Below, in pieces: positions 44,852-55,119 of a DNA stretch of 64,000 bases (the first letter of the stretch is position 1; every line of letters starts with the position of its first letter). This DNA is from Planctomycetota bacterium (GTDB lineage Bacteria; Planctomycetota; Phycisphaerae; UBA1845), in contig JAJRPG010000096.1 of NCBI GenBank assembly GCA_024280855.1, positions 1 to 64,000 of the forward strand, read 5' to 3'. Both the position numbers and the translations under genes were made by a program. The notes beneath the pieces were generated by a model that saw only the letters and a program-made list of their open reading frames with translations, was not told the DNA's origin and did not search any database.

Positions 44852-46810
44852 TTACGCCTGGTACGATTCCACCAGCGCATCTACCACCGCAGGGTCAGCG
44901 AGGGTGGAAGTATCTCCCACCTGGTCAGGCTGCCCCTCCGCAATTTTTCGGAGAATGCGGCGCATGATTTTTCCCGATCGCGTTTTCGGCAGGCCCGGTG
45001 CCCAGTGGATGACATCAGGCGCAGCAATAGGGCCAATCTCTTTACGAACGTGCTTGACCAACTCGGCCTTGAGTTCATCCGTGTATTCAACGCCAGAGAG
45101 GAGCGTCACATAGGCGTATATACCCTGGCCTTTGATTTCGTGAGGGAAGCCAACAACGGCGGCTTCGACGACAGCCGAGTGAGCGACAAGTGCGCTTTCT
45201 ACTTCGGCTGACCCCATGCGATGACCTGACACGTTGATGACATCATCGACTCGGCCAGTGACCCAGTAGTAGCCATCTTCGTCGCGGCGACATCCGTCGC
45301 CTGTAAAATACAATCCCTCATAAGCTGTAAAATAGGTCTCCTTAAATCTTGCATGTTGGCCATACAGGGTGCGCATCATGGATGGCCAAGGCTGCTCTAA
45401 ACATAGCACGCCGGAGCCAGCGCCTTCTATGCGTTGCCCTTTTTCGTCCAACAAAATCGGTTTAACACCGAAAAATGGCAGCGTCGCAGAACCAGGCTTA
45501 GCTGGAATCGCGCCGGGTAATGGCGAGATAAGAATGCCTCCGGTTTCAGTTTGCCACCAGGTGTCAACGATAGGACACCGCTCATCACCTACGACCGTGT
45601 GATACCACATCCACGCTTCGGGGTTGATTGGCTCACCCACCGTGCCCAGTAGTCGCAAGCTCTTTCGGCTATGTTTTTTAACCGGCTCATCGCCATCGCG
45701 CATGAGCGCGCGAATAGCTGTGGGCGCAGTATAAAATTGGTTCACTTTGTATTTGTCCACGACAGCCCAAAAACGTCCGGCGTCTGGATAAGTCGGAATC
45801 CCCTCGAACATGACAGTCGTCGCGCCAGCACATAGTGGGCCATAAACGATGTAAGAATGGCCTGTAACCCAGCCGATGTCAGCCGTACACCAATAAATGT
45901 CGCCGTCGTGATAATCAAAAACGTATTTGAATGTGGTCGTGGTGTATATCATGTACCCGCCCACGGAATGCACGACGCCTTTTGGTTTTCCGGTGGAGCC
46001 TGAGGTGTACAAAATAAACAATGGGTCTTCGGAATCCATCCATTCCGGCTCGCACTCCTGCGAAGCGTCAGCCATGACATCGTGCCACCAGTGATCTCGC
46101 CCCGCGCGCATGTCGACAGGCATCTTATCCTGGCCTACTCGTTGAGACACGATGCAAGCACGAACCTGAACGCCCTGCTTGGCAGCATTAGCCATCGCAG
46201 CGTCGGCGTTTTCTTTTAGCGGGACAGCTTTCGCACCACGAAACACGCCGTCTGTGGTGATGAGTACTTCGCATGTTGAATCTACGATTCGATCGGCTAG
46301 TGAATCCGGGCTAAAGCCTCCGAAGACAATCGAATGAACAGCGCCAATTCTCGCACAAGCTAACATGGCGATGGCTAATTCTTTCACCATAGGCATGTAA
46401 ATCGAAACGCGATCGCCCTTCTTTACGCCCTGCGCTTTAAGCACGTTTGAAAATTTGCACACCTCGACATGAAGCTGGCGATAAGTCAGCTTGGCATCTT
46501 CGCCTGGCTCATTACCTTCCCAGATAATAGCTGTTTGATCGCCCCGATTTTCTAAATGGCGGTCGATGGCGTTGTAGGTAATGTTTGTTTTTCCGCCGAG
46601 GAAATACTTGATGGAGATATCGCCGGTAAAATCATATTCTCGAACTTTCGTCCACTTTTCTTTCCAATAAAACCCTTCGGCTATCTCACCCCAAAAGGCG
46701 TCGGGGTCTGAGATAGATCGGTCGTACATCTGCTTATATTGCTCGATTGAGCTAACGTGGGCCTGCTTTGAAAATTCCGCACTGGGAGGAAAAATTTTAA
46801 CGTTAGCCAT
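44852..46810 (-). CDS. acs: Acetyl-CoA synthetase
   Basis: 652 residues, full length. AMP-binding motif [27 protein letters not shown], the [20 protein letters not shown] block and C-terminal [13 protein letters not shown] with the regulatory acetyl-lysine. Makes acetyl-CoA from acetate, ATP and CoA in the cytoplasm. Begins at ATG 46810. Separated from waaA by 63 bases on the same strand. Confidence 0.97.
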   Translation of the reverse strand: MANVKIFPPSAEFSKQAHVSSIEQYKQMYDRSISDPDAFWGEIAEGFYWKEKWTKVREYDFTGDISIKYFLGGKTNITYNAIDRHLENRGDQTAIIWEGNEPGEDAKLTYRQLHVEVCKFSNVLKAQGVKKGDRVSIYMPMVKELAIAMLACARIGAVHSIVFGGFSPDSLADRIVDSTCEVLITTDGVFRGAKAVPLKENADAAMANAAKQGVQVRACIVSQRVGQDKMPVDMRAGRDHWWHDVMADASQECEPEWMDSEDPLFILYTSGSTGKPKGVVHSVGGYMIYTTTTFKYVFDYHDGDIYWCTADIGWVTGHSYIVYGPLCAGATTVMFEGIPTYPDAGRFWAVVDKYKVNQFYTAPTAIRALMRDGDEPVKKHSRKSLRLLGTVGEPINPEAWMWYHTVVGDERCPIVDTWWQTETGGILISPLPGAIPAKPGSATLPFFGVKPILLDEKGQRIEGAGSGVLCLEQPWPSMMRTLYGQHARFKETYFTAYEGLYFTGDGCRRDEDGYYWVTGRVDDVINVSGHRMGSAEVESALVAHSAVVEAAVVGFPHEIKGQGIYAYVTLLSGVEYTDELKAELVKHVRKEIGPIAAPDVIHWAPGLPKTRSGKIMRRILRKIAEGQPDQVGDTSTLADPAVVDALVESYQA

Positions 46811-46873
46811 GATGGGTACTCCTATACAAACTATAAGAAACGCTTTGCATCTCGTGACTCTGTGTTATGTCTA

Positions 46874-48217
46874 TCACGGATCGTAATGCAATCGCTGGCG
46901 ACTGCCAACGCCCTCGACGCCGCTTAGCAGAGTTGCGAGTTTTTCGACTGTAACATCCGTAGCCCCTTGATTTTCCTGAACGACTTTTCGAGCATTTTGA
47001 GCCAAAACCTGCGCCTCATCGGGATGGCTCAGTAGTTGTTTCACGCCCTCGGCTAAAAGCTCCGCACTTTTCACGACGAGGACAGCCCTGGCTCGTTCAA
47101 ACGTCGCAACGGGTAACGCGAAGTTGCCCATATGAGGTCCGACGATCATCGGCTTGCCCATCGCAGCTACTTCCATCGGGTCCGAACCGCCCATCGGGAC
47201 GAGGCTTCTGCCTACGAAAACGACGCTGGCCAGCGAGTAAAATTTTCGCAATTCGCCCATCGTGTCGCCGAGAATTACAGTTGGCGAATCATCCAAACCA
47301 TTGGCCTGGCATCCATCCGCTCGTTGGCTACGACGAATACATTTGAAGCCTTCGTTTCGGATTAACTTCGCCACATCGTCGAATCGTTCCGGTTTACGCG
47401 GCACGATAACCAGAGTTGGCGATGCCTGAGAACTTGACCAACTGGCGAGCAGTTTTTTGTGAGCCTCAAGAATAATCGCCTCCTCGGCTGGGCCTGTGCT
47501 ACCGCAAACCCACAGAGGCTTAGACTGATCGATGCCCAAAGCTAAGGCTAATTCGTTAGCACGTTCCACAACATCACTCACCGTCGCCGTGTCCCATTTT
47601 AACGACGAGGTCATCTCAACACATTCCGACGGTGTTCCTAGCGAACGAAATCTTTCGGCAATGGCTTCGTCCTGTGCGCCTACCCAAGAAAGCCTTGCGA
47701 ACATGGATCGACCAATCGCACCGAGCCAACCTAGTCGTTTCACACTTCGCTGCGTAAGTCGGCCATTAACAATCGCGATAGGAATGCCCCGCCGATGAGC
47801 CTGATGGACGAGATTGTACCAAACCTCCAACTCAACCAATACGATTAGCGATGGCCTGATACGCCTAAGAACTTTTGAAATCGTCAAGCTGAAATCCAGA
47901 GGAAAACGAAAAACCGCGTCCTGGCCAAATAGTTGAACCGCTCTTGCGAAACCTGTATCCGTAGTAGTTGAAATAACAATGTCTACGTCAGGCAGCTTGT
48001 GGCGAAGTTTTTTAACTAATAGCGGTGTACAATTTATTTCGCCAAGCGAGACCGCGTGAATCCAGATGCGAGGCTGGCTCGAATCACGCTGGCGCAAGCT
48101 ACCAAAGCGTTCGCGCCAGCCATGACGGTTCTTACCCAGCAGCAGCGCGTTGTACACGGCGACCGGCAGGTACAGCAACCCGACGAATAGATATAGGAAA
48201 TCTGCGAACCATCGCAT
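46874..48217 (-). CDS. waaA: 3-deoxy-D-manno-octulosonic acid transferase
   Basis: 447 residues, GT30 family. N-terminal membrane anchor (FADFLYLFVGLLYLPVAVY), then RIWIHAVSLGEINCTPLL and the conserved LVELEVWYNLVHQAHRRGIP, WVCGSTGPAEE and GRSLVPMGGSDPMEVAAMGKP. Adds Kdo to lipid A at the inner face of the inner membrane, so the host makes LPS. The gene is divergent from truD, with starts 86 bases apart. Confidence 0.93.
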   Translation of the reverse strand: MRWFADFLYLFVGLLYLPVAVYNALLLGKNRHGWRERFGSLRQRDSSQPRIWIHAVSLGEINCTPLLVKKLRHKLPDVDIVISTTTDTGFARAVQLFGQDAVFRFPLDFSLTISKVLRRIRPSLIVLVELEVWYNLVHQAHRRGIPIAIVNGRLTQRSVKRLGWLGAIGRSMFARLSWVGAQDEAIAERFRSLGTPSECVEMTSSLKWDTATVSDVVERANELALALGIDQSKPLWVCGSTGPAEEAIILEAHKKLLASWSSSQASPTLVIVPRKPERFDDVAKLIRNEGFKCIRRSQRADGCQANGLDDSPTVILGDTMGELRKFYSLASVVFVGRSLVPMGGSDPMEVAAMGKPMIVGPHMGNFALPVATFERARAVLVVKSAELLAEGVKQLLSHPDEAQVLAQNARKVVQENQGATDVTVEKLATLLSGVEGVGSRQRLHYDP

Positions 48218-48302
48218 AGCCCACCATCGTAAGCTGGCTACTCGATCTGAGCAAATTCACGAAGGACTCGCGTGCTTTTTTGACTGCGCGTACACTAGGT
48301 GC

Positions 48303-49535
48303 ATGTCAGATTCTATTGCAACCCAGACGCTCCCCCACCTCACGGCTAATATCCCTGGCGTTGGCGGCGTGATTAAACGATATGACCGGGATTTCGTAGT
48401 CGAAGAACTGCCTCGCTACGAAGCCAGCGGCCAGGGAACCCACACTTATTTTTGCATCGAAAAGCAAGGACTCAGCACGCCGGCTGCGATTCGCGTGTTG
48501 AGCAAAGCCCTTGGTAAGCGAGATCGAGATTTCGGATATGCTGGCCTGAAAGACGTTCACGGGATAACCCGACAGATGCTGAGTATCGAACATGTTTCGC
48601 AACCGAAAATCGCGGCCTTGGAATTAAATCAAATCAAGATTATTTCCACCACGCGACATTCCAACAAAATTAAGCTTGGGCATCTACGGGGAAACCGTTT
48701 CGACATTCGCATCCGTGAAGTCTCGCCCCAGGTCAAAGATAACGCGCAACAAATTCTTGATGTGTTGCAAAATCGCGGGCTGCCCAATTATTTCGGTCCA
48801 CAACGGTTTGGCTTTCGAGGTGACAACGCAGCCATCGGGCGGGCTGCCCTGCTCAATGATTACGATGAAGCCATTGCGATGATGTTGGGGAGAACGACTC
48901 ACCGGGACAAAGGCAGCGCGAAGATGGCGAGAGATTTTTTCGACGCGGGAAATCTCGCGGCCTCAGCCGATGCGTGGGATCGTGGTTTTCGTGACACGGC
49001 TAGAGTTTGTCGCGTACTCTCTGAGTCAGGCCAAGATGCAAGCAAAGCCTGGCAGGCAGTTAATCATGGCATGCGTAAGCTTTATTTTTCTGCGCTGCAA
49101 AGTGAGATGTTCAATCAAGTGGTCGCTAGCCGAGTCAACAGCATCGATCAATTGCTCGACGGCGACGTAGCCTGGAAACACCAGAACGGGGCGTGCTTTC
49201 TTGTAGAAAATGTTGATGAGGAACAGCCTCGCTGCTCAGCTTTTGAAATTTCTCCGACCGGGCCTTTGTTTGGTAAGAAAATGAAAGAGCCTGCCGGCGA
49301 AGCGGCAAAAATGGAGGAGGCGGTCTTAGCGAAAGCCAATCTTAGCCGTAATCAAATCAGCTCACCGGAAGGAAAAAGATTAGATGGCGCTCGCCGACCG
49401 TTGCGCGTACCGCTTGAGGATGTTTCTCTCGATCATGGCCAAGACGATCATGGCTCATTCATCCACCTTACGTTTACGTTACCACCAGGTTCTTATGCCA
49501 CGACAGTGACACGAGAGATTTGCAAGAATGGGTAG
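48303..49535 (+). CDS. truD: tRNA pseudouridine synthase D
   Basis: About 410 residues from ATG 48303; upstream codons in the track are not supported. GYAGLKDVHGITRQMLSIE holds the TruD catalytic Asp, and GLPNYFGPQRFG and KLYFSALQSEMFNQVVASR are further family motifs. Modifies U13 of certain tRNAs. Divergent from waaA. Confidence 0.92.
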   Translation: MSDSIATQTLPHLTANIPGVGGVIKRYDRDFVVEELPRYEASGQGTHTYFCIEKQGLSTPAAIRVLSKALGKRDRDFGYAGLKDVHGITRQMLSIEHVSQPKIAALELNQIKIISTTRHSNKIKLGHLRGNRFDIRIREVSPQVKDNAQQILDVLQNRGLPNYFGPQRFGFRGDNAAIGRAALLNDYDEAIAMMLGRTTHRDKGSAKMARDFFDAGNLAASADAWDRGFRDTARVCRVLSESGQDASKAWQAVNHGMRKLYFSALQSEMFNQVVASRVNSIDQLLDGDVAWKHQNGACFLVENVDEEQPRCSAFEISPTGPLFGKKMKEPAGEAAKMEEAVLAKANLSRNQISSPEGKRLDGARRPLRVPLEDVSLDHGQDDHGSFIHLTFTLPPGSYATTVTREICKNG

Positions 49536-49578
49536 CGGTATTTACCAATCTTGTTATTCTTCTAGGATCGAACGACTA

Positions 49579-52500
49579 TCAGGAGAACCAGCCACGCTTT
49601 TTACTAGTACTACTCCCGGCAGTTTGTTTCTTTTCTTTCTTGGCTTGTTTAATTAAATCCTTGATCGGTTTATTAGGTGTGAGCCGTTGCAACATTCTAA
49701 CTTTTCTTGCGACTTCAGGGGCGAGGTCAGCCGGTAACTCTTGATGTTTGGATTTCGTGGGCTTGGCCGTTGCTTGATCGTCCGCTTCATTGGCCACGCT
49801 CTCGCCAGTGAATTTCACCGGAATTTCAACCGATGTTGGAAGTAGGTCACTATAATCAGTATCGGTCCCCGGCGCGGGTTCGTCGTCTGTGCCATCTATC
49901 TCAGCTTGTGCCGCCAGTAACGCCGCCTTCATAGCTGTCGCTTGATCGACCTCTTCAATTTCGGGATTGTGCAGACTCTCTTCTTCTGGATGCTGAACAT
50001 CTTCATGCTCGACTGCTTCATCGCATTCAACTTCACTCAACGGGTCGCTGGCAGGGCCAGCAGGTTCTTGCATCGCAGCGAAATCAAAGCCGCACCAGAA
50101 AGTTTCGATGGCTGAGTGCATGGCAGTATTTTCGACCGACTGAGACGCTTCACCAATCACACTTGGCTGGGAACTTTGCGATTCTAACGCTTGCTCACGC
50201 TTGTCAATTTCGAGCATCATGGCTTCCAGGTCTGCGCGATCTGCATCGAGTTTTTCTGCCGCTTGAGCCAATTCTTTTTGAGCCGCAACTGATACCTCTT
50301 CGTCCTGTCCCGCCTGCTCGCTCGCACGGTTTTCTAATTGCTTTGCCTGCTCAGCGTATTCAGACAATTGCTGCTCATGTTCACTTTTCGCCTGCTGAAG
50401 TTTTTGTTGTTGGTCCTCGTTGTCCCGCTCAACTTTATCAACCAGTTTCTTTTGGCGGGACAATTCCTGACGTGCCTGTTCAATATTTTCCTGCTCGTCC
50501 TTAAGTTGTTGACGCTGCTGCTGAAGATCTTGCTCAAGATTTTGTCGATGATTTTCGCTGGATTTTCCTTGATCCGCTAAAGTGGCCGCCTGAGTTTTTA
50601 ACGCTTTTTCTCGTTGCGCTAAATCGACATGCTGCTGCTCAAGTTCTTTTCGCGTGACGTCAAACGATGCTTTAAGCCCCTGTGCATCTTTATCCGTCGC
50701 GGCTAAGGAGTTCTCTTTTTCGTCAAGAATCTTCATGCGTTCATCGTAGCGTTTTTGCTTTGACGCTAATTCTTCTTGAGACGCAGATAAGGCTCGCTGC
50801 TTTTCCTGGAACGCTGACTCCAGCGTTTTTTGCTTTTCTACGCTTTGAGAAAGCTTGGCCTGGAACTCCTGCTCCTGTCGTTTGGCAACCTCTGCGAGTT
50901 CATTCTGTTGGTCCTGGATGTTTTTATTTTGTCTTTGAAGTTCATCTTGCTGACTATGTAGCTGAGACTCACTCTTTTCGAGGTCGGCCTGCTTTTGCGC
51001 AAGCTCTTTGCGCGTGACATCGAAGGATGCCTTGAGGTTATGGGCGTCCTTATCCGTAGCGGCTAGTGAATTTTCTTTCTCATCAAGAATTTTCGCCCGC
51101 TCATCCGTGCGCTTCTGCTGTGTGGAAAGCTCTTCTTGCGTGCGTACCAGCGCCTGCTTCTTTTTAGTCATTTCATTTTCGATGACTTGCTGCTGTTTCT
51201 TCCAGGCGTCTTGCTGAGTTTTCAATTCTTGTTGTTGCTGCTGATACTGAGCCTGCTCTTTCTCAAACTCCTGTCGCATGTTGTCTATTAGCTGCTTCTG
51301 TTTTTCAACCTCAGCCTGAGCTTGTTTTTGTGATTGGTCTAATTGTTGCTGCTGGCTTGCGAGTGTTTTTTCTTGTTGGTCTACATCGTTAGTTCGCTTG
51401 GCTAATGATGCTTTCAATTCTGTTATAGTCTTACTTTCTTTTTCCAACTCGGCGTGGCGCTGCTGATGTTTTGATTCCAGCGAGGCTAGTTCCTGTTCTT
51501 TAATTTTGCACTTATCCAGCCATTGCTGAGTTTTGCTATCATGCTGTTTCTGATTCACGCTCTGGTCATTTATGCTCTTATTTAGTACTTGCTGTCGATC
51601 GTGTAGCGCGATCTCGGCATCTTTCAGGGATGCCTGTCGCACGGATAGCAAGTTATCATCCTCACTCATTTTATTTTTCAATTTCGCAATCGTCTCTTGC
51701 TCAACCTTTAACGACTGCTGCTGCTTTTCTATTTGCTGTCTTTGGGTATTGTTAGCCGCGTCTTTTTGCGACAGGTCATCTTCTAACTGCTTAAGCTGCT
51801 CCTGTCGCTGGTTACACCGCTGCGCAAACTCTGTTAGCTTAGCTCTCTCGGTCTCAAGCTCATTACTGGCCTGGGTACATGCACTCTCTCTCTTTTGCAG
51901 CGCCTTTTCATTTTCTGCAGACGACTGATTTTGCTTGGCTATATCGTTTTGTGTCGTTTTCAACACGGCTTCTTGTCGGGCTATTTTTTCAGCTTGTGAT
52001 TCCAGCTGCGCAGCTTGCTTTTCTAGATTTTGATGTTTGCTTTCCAGCTCGGCCTGTTTTGACGCCATCGCTTTTTCAGCTTGATTACGATTCGTCGTAG
52101 CGTTGGCAATCTCTTTGTCACGATCGTCTAATTGTTTACCTAATTTATTTTGTTTTTCTATTTGAGCCGTAAGCTGTTCTTGCTTGTCGCGAAGCGCCAA
52201 CTCGCCTTTTTCAAGCTCTTGCGATTGCGCTGACAATTCGCTTTCCAGCTTGGCGAGATTTTTTTCCTGTATCGCCTGACCCTTGATTTTTTCGTTAATG
52301 CTAGCTTCACTAGCAGCTAATGCCTGTAGCCGTGTTTCCAGATTGGCTCGATCTGCTTCTTGTTTTTGATTGGCCTTGACGAAATTATCTTGCTCGCTTT
52401 TTAGTGTTTTCTCCGCCTCACTAAATTCTTTTTGTCTGGCTTCAAATTCTGTGGTTTGATGATTTAGCGCCGCGGCAGATTCTTCTATTGTTGAGCGATT

Positions 52501-52794
52501 CTTTTTTATATCTTCTTCCGCATCGACAAACGCCTGCTGCTGTTTGGCAAGTTGCTGACTGAGCTGGTCCAGGCGATTTTTTTCGTCCTGATTACTTCCA
52601 GCTTGTTTTTCAGACTCTGCTTGAAGACGTGCGATCATTTCCTGCTGCTCGGCGGCGCGCTGCTCGTGCGACTGAAGCCAACCTTGCGACCAACGCTGGA
52701 CTTTATCTGGGTAGGTAAGAAGGTTATCTTCTAAAGTCTGTACAGCGGAGTCTACGGCTGCGACGGCTTCGTCGAGAGATTGTTTTTTTGGCAT
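49579..52794 (-). CDS. Large coiled-coil protein
   Basis: About 1071 residues; ATG 52794 (MPKKQSLDEAVAAVDSAVQT). From residue about 50 to 830 almost all is charged Gln/Glu/Lys heptad sequence. Two long near-repeats near 570 and 680 share ILDEKENSLAATDKDA and LKASFDVTRKEL, an internal duplication of about 107 residues. The C-terminus has an acidic linker, then PEVARKVRMLQRLTPNKPIK and a basic end. No enzyme motif. The divergent gene at 53233 encodes another coiled coil, and the two share an intergenic region. Structural or scaffolding role is likely; exact function is unknown. Confidence 0.75.
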   Translation of the reverse strand: MPKKQSLDEAVAAVDSAVQTLEDNLLTYPDKVQRWSQGWLQSHEQRAAEQQEMIARLQAESEKQAGSNQDEKNRLDQLSQQLAKQQQAFVDAEEDIKKNRSTIEESAAALNHQTTEFEARQKEFSEAEKTLKSEQDNFVKANQKQEADRANLETRLQALAASEASINEKIKGQAIQEKNLAKLESELSAQSQELEKGELALRDKQEQLTAQIEKQNKLGKQLDDRDKEIANATTNRNQAEKAMASKQAELESKHQNLEKQAAQLESQAEKIARQEAVLKTTQNDIAKQNQSSAENEKALQKRESACTQASNELETERAKLTEFAQRCNQRQEQLKQLEDDLSQKDAANNTQRQQIEKQQQSLKVEQETIAKLKNKMSEDDNLLSVRQASLKDAEIALHDRQQVLNKSINDQSVNQKQHDSKTQQWLDKCKIKEQELASLESKHQQRHAELEKESKTITELKASLAKRTNDVDQQEKTLASQQQQLDQSQKQAQAEVEKQKQLIDNMRQEFEKEQAQYQQQQQELKTQQDAWKKQQQVIENEMTKKKQALVRTQEELSTQQKRTDERAKILDEKENSLAATDKDAHNLKASFDVTRKELAQKQADLEKSESQLHSQQDELQRQNKNIQDQQNELAEVAKRQEQEFQAKLSQSVEKQKTLESAFQEKQRALSASQEELASKQKRYDERMKILDEKENSLAATDKDAQGLKASFDVTRKELEQQHVDLAQREKALKTQAATLADQGKSSENHRQNLEQDLQQQRQQLKDEQENIEQARQELSRQKKLVDKVERDNEDQQQKLQQAKSEHEQQLSEYAEQAKQLENRASEQAGQDEEVSVAAQKELAQAAEKLDADRADLEAMMLEIDKREQALESQSSQPSVIGEASQSVENTAMHSAIETFWCGFDFAAMQEPAGPASDPLSEVECDEAVEHEDVQHPEEESLHNPEIEEVDQATAMKAALLAAQAEIDGTDDEPAPGTDTDYSDLLPTSVEIPVKFTGESVANEADDQATAKPTKSKHQELPADLAPEVARKVRMLQRLTPNKPIKDLIKQAKKEKKQTAGSSTSKKRGWFS

Positions 52795-53232
52795 ATCAAT
52801 GCAATCCGGAATTACTTTGTCTTGGCGCTGCTCATGTACATAGCCCAGGGTCAGCGACCTATACAGTCGCCACCATAAGTGTACATTTTGGGGCACGCGA
52901 AGATTAGTTTTTGCATACTCGGACGTTACAAGTTTTTGTCGCGTAACTCATTATTGTAGCGGTAAAACCTTTATGATTACCGGTCCAAGGCAGTTCTTTT
53001 GTTTTCAAATATGTGTTTGATGCTCACCCTGAGTAGATCGTATCGTAAGATTGGCCTGTTGGAACATGGCTCGCTAGCTACGTCGATTGGTCGGCACTGC
53101 AAGGCGGACATGTAGAAGTGCAACTTGTATATTTGGTTCGTAATTGTAAAGAATGGGTTGAGCAACTTCGTGGGTAAACAAGAACACACAAATTGCACAG
53201 AGAGCTTCCCGGATTCGCAAGAATTGCGGTCG
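52795..53232. other. Divergent promoter region between two coiled-coil genes
   Basis: 438 bases, AT-rich. Presumably both promoters; no operator recognised. Confidence 0.4.
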
Positions 53233-54003
53233 ATGACTGCCAACGCGCTCGATGCGCTGCGTGGCGCTCAACAACAATTGCACGAACAAATTGAGACGCT
53301 AGATGCCCAGCGTGATCAAATAGACGCCGATCAAGGCCAGCTAAAGTCTGAAAGCGGAGCCATTAGTGAAGCGCAGGAAAAACTCGAAGCAGAATCTGAG
53401 CGGTTAGAGATTTTAGCTAATTCGTTGCAAGATCAAAAACTGAAAATGGAAGCCTCCCTGTCGGGCTTGTCAACGCAAAAGAGCGAGCTTGAAACCAACG
53501 TACAAGAGTTTGAAAATATCCGTAAGCAATGGGAAAGCGAATGCAAAAATCACGCCCAGGCTGTTGTCTTACATGAAAAAAGAGAGCTTGCGCTTAGTAG
53601 TGCTGAAAGTCAACTTAACCAACTTGCCGCGGAAATAGAACCTAAACAAGAAGCACTGGACAAGCGTGAACATGATTTAGAAGCGCGGTCTGGCAAACTT
53701 GAGATGCTGGCTTGTGAGCTGGACGAACGTAGAAAAATGTTAGTCACGATGCAGACCGAGTTAGAGCATAGCCAACAGACTGTATCTTCCCAACGTGAGG
53801 AGTTACTGGCTAGATTGGGTTCGATACACGAAGCACCGACTAGCAGCATGGCTATTCCTCATGAAACGCCACACCAGGAAATACCGGAAGATATAGAGGA
53901 AATCCAATCGCCTTCGGCAAAGCCAAAGCCTGCGGCTAGTGCTGCAACAGATCAGTTTAGGAAATTACGGCGCGACGCTAAGCGGCGCGCTATCGGAGCT
54001 TGA
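53233..54003 (+). CDS. Smaller coiled-coil protein
   Basis: About 256 residues from ATG 53233 (MTANALDALRGAQQQLHEQI); the track start adds an unsupported leader. Coiled coil at about 10-210, then a proline-rich acidic linker (IPEDIEEIQSPSAKPK) and a basic tail (FRKLRRDAKRRAIGA). Tail style parallels that of the 1071-residue protein, suggesting a shared binding target such as nucleoid or ribosome. Heads the four-gene plus-strand set that leads to GAP1. Confidence 0.75.
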   Translation: MTANALDALRGAQQQLHEQIETLDAQRDQIDADQGQLKSESGAISEAQEKLEAESERLEILANSLQDQKLKMEASLSGLSTQKSELETNVQEFENIRKQWESECKNHAQAVVLHEKRELALSSAESQLNQLAAEIEPKQEALDKREHDLEARSGKLEMLACELDERRKMLVTMQTELEHSQQTVSSQREELLARLGSIHEAPTSSMAIPHETPHQEIPEDIEEIQSPSAKPKPAASAATDQFRKLRRDAKRRAIGA

Positions 54004-54061
54004 TCGAGACGTAACTCGTATCTAATCGTTTCGTAGACGCATTCCTTCAGGGGATTTCATC

Positions 54062-55117
54062 ATGGCCTTGAGTTTATTTGCAAGAGCAAAGAGTAGATTT
54101 GATTCGTCCAAAACATCAAGGCGAACGGCGGCCCGTAACCGTAAGCCAGCACCTGAACCAATACAAAGGCCCTTCACGCCAGCGCCGCAAAAAACGCATA
54201 GTGATGATCCTGCTAAACGCATGGTAGAGCAAGGTCGATATGCGGTACTCCTTCGCGATGTGTCATACTGGAAAGCGCTAACTCATGGGCAAGACGCCGT
54301 TTGTCAAGCCAGTAACAGTCTTGAGCGACGGATGGCGTTGGTTCCTGCCGGCACCGTTTGCCTGCCATCTACAATCTCGGCGCAGCCTGGTGATGCCGAA
54401 GTTGATGTTGACATTCAGCCATTTTTACTGGATGTCCACGCCGTCACCAATGCACGTTTTCAGGAATTTGTCGATGATGGCGGTTATGACGAACTGGATT
54501 ACTGGCCCGAAGAAATATGGCCTCACTTGATTGAGTTTAAGGATATGACGAGCGATCCTGCGCCGAGATTTTGGCTTCATGGCAGACATAACGCCAATTT
54601 GTCCGATCATCCTGTGGTCGGAATTAGCTGGTACGAAGCGCAGGCCTATTCGTTGTGGATTGGCCAACGATTGCCAACGGAAACAGAATGGCAAATGTCA
54701 GCATGCTGGCACATAAACAGCTCGGCGGACATCATGCGGCGTTTCCCCTGGGGTGACGCGATGGACAATCAGCGATGTAATATATGGTCTACAAAAAATG
54801 GTCAAACGGTTCCCGTCGATAAATACCCACGCGGGGCGGCTCCGAACCAAGTACTTCAACTTGTGGGGAATACCTGGGAATGGACAGACGCGGAATATCA
54901 AATCACTGACGACGAAGGTCGACCGGTGCTTGGCGAAATGCCTATGCAAAGTATTCGCGGTGGTGCGTTTGATACCTATTTTGAATCCCAAGCGACCGCT
55001 CTTTTTAGGACTGGACAAATTGCGTTAGCTAGAACGCCCAATACCGGATTTCGTTGTGCGATGGATTTATCGCAGGCGACTTGGCTAACTGAAGATTCTG
55101 ACGAGACAGGAGAATAA
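54062..55117 (+). CDS. Formylglycine-generating-enzyme-like (FGE/sulfatase-modifying) protein
   Basis: 351 residues. N-terminal basic linker of about 60 residues, then an FGE fold: FLLDVHAVTNARFQEFVDDG, DHPVVGISWYEAQAYSLWIG, RLPTETEWQMSA, GNTWEWTDAEY and SIRGGAFDTYFESQATALFR. FGE-type domains oxidise a Cys to formylglycine in sulfatases or serve as non-catalytic ligand-binding modules; the catalytic Cys pair is not evident, so the latter may apply. Overlaps almost exactly the start of the GTPase gene (three bases between). Confidence 0.85.
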   Translation: MALSLFARAKSRFDSSKTSRRTAARNRKPAPEPIQRPFTPAPQKTHSDDPAKRMVEQGRYAVLLRDVSYWKALTHGQDAVCQASNSLERRMALVPAGTVCLPSTISAQPGDAEVDVDIQPFLLDVHAVTNARFQEFVDDGGYDELDYWPEEIWPHLIEFKDMTSDPAPRFWLHGRHNANLSDHPVVGISWYEAQAYSLWIGQRLPTETEWQMSACWHINSSADIMRRFPWGDAMDNQRCNIWSTKNGQTVPVDKYPRGAAPNQVLQLVGNTWEWTDAEYQITDDEGRPVLGEMPMQSIRGGAFDTYFESQATALFRTGQIALARTPNTGFRCAMDLSQATWLTEDSDETGE

Positions 55118-55119
55118 CT

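Noticed and set aside
44547-45113. Plus-strand frame of 188 aa before acs
   Set aside because: Its second half is the antisense of acs and the first half is basic, low-complexity sequence.
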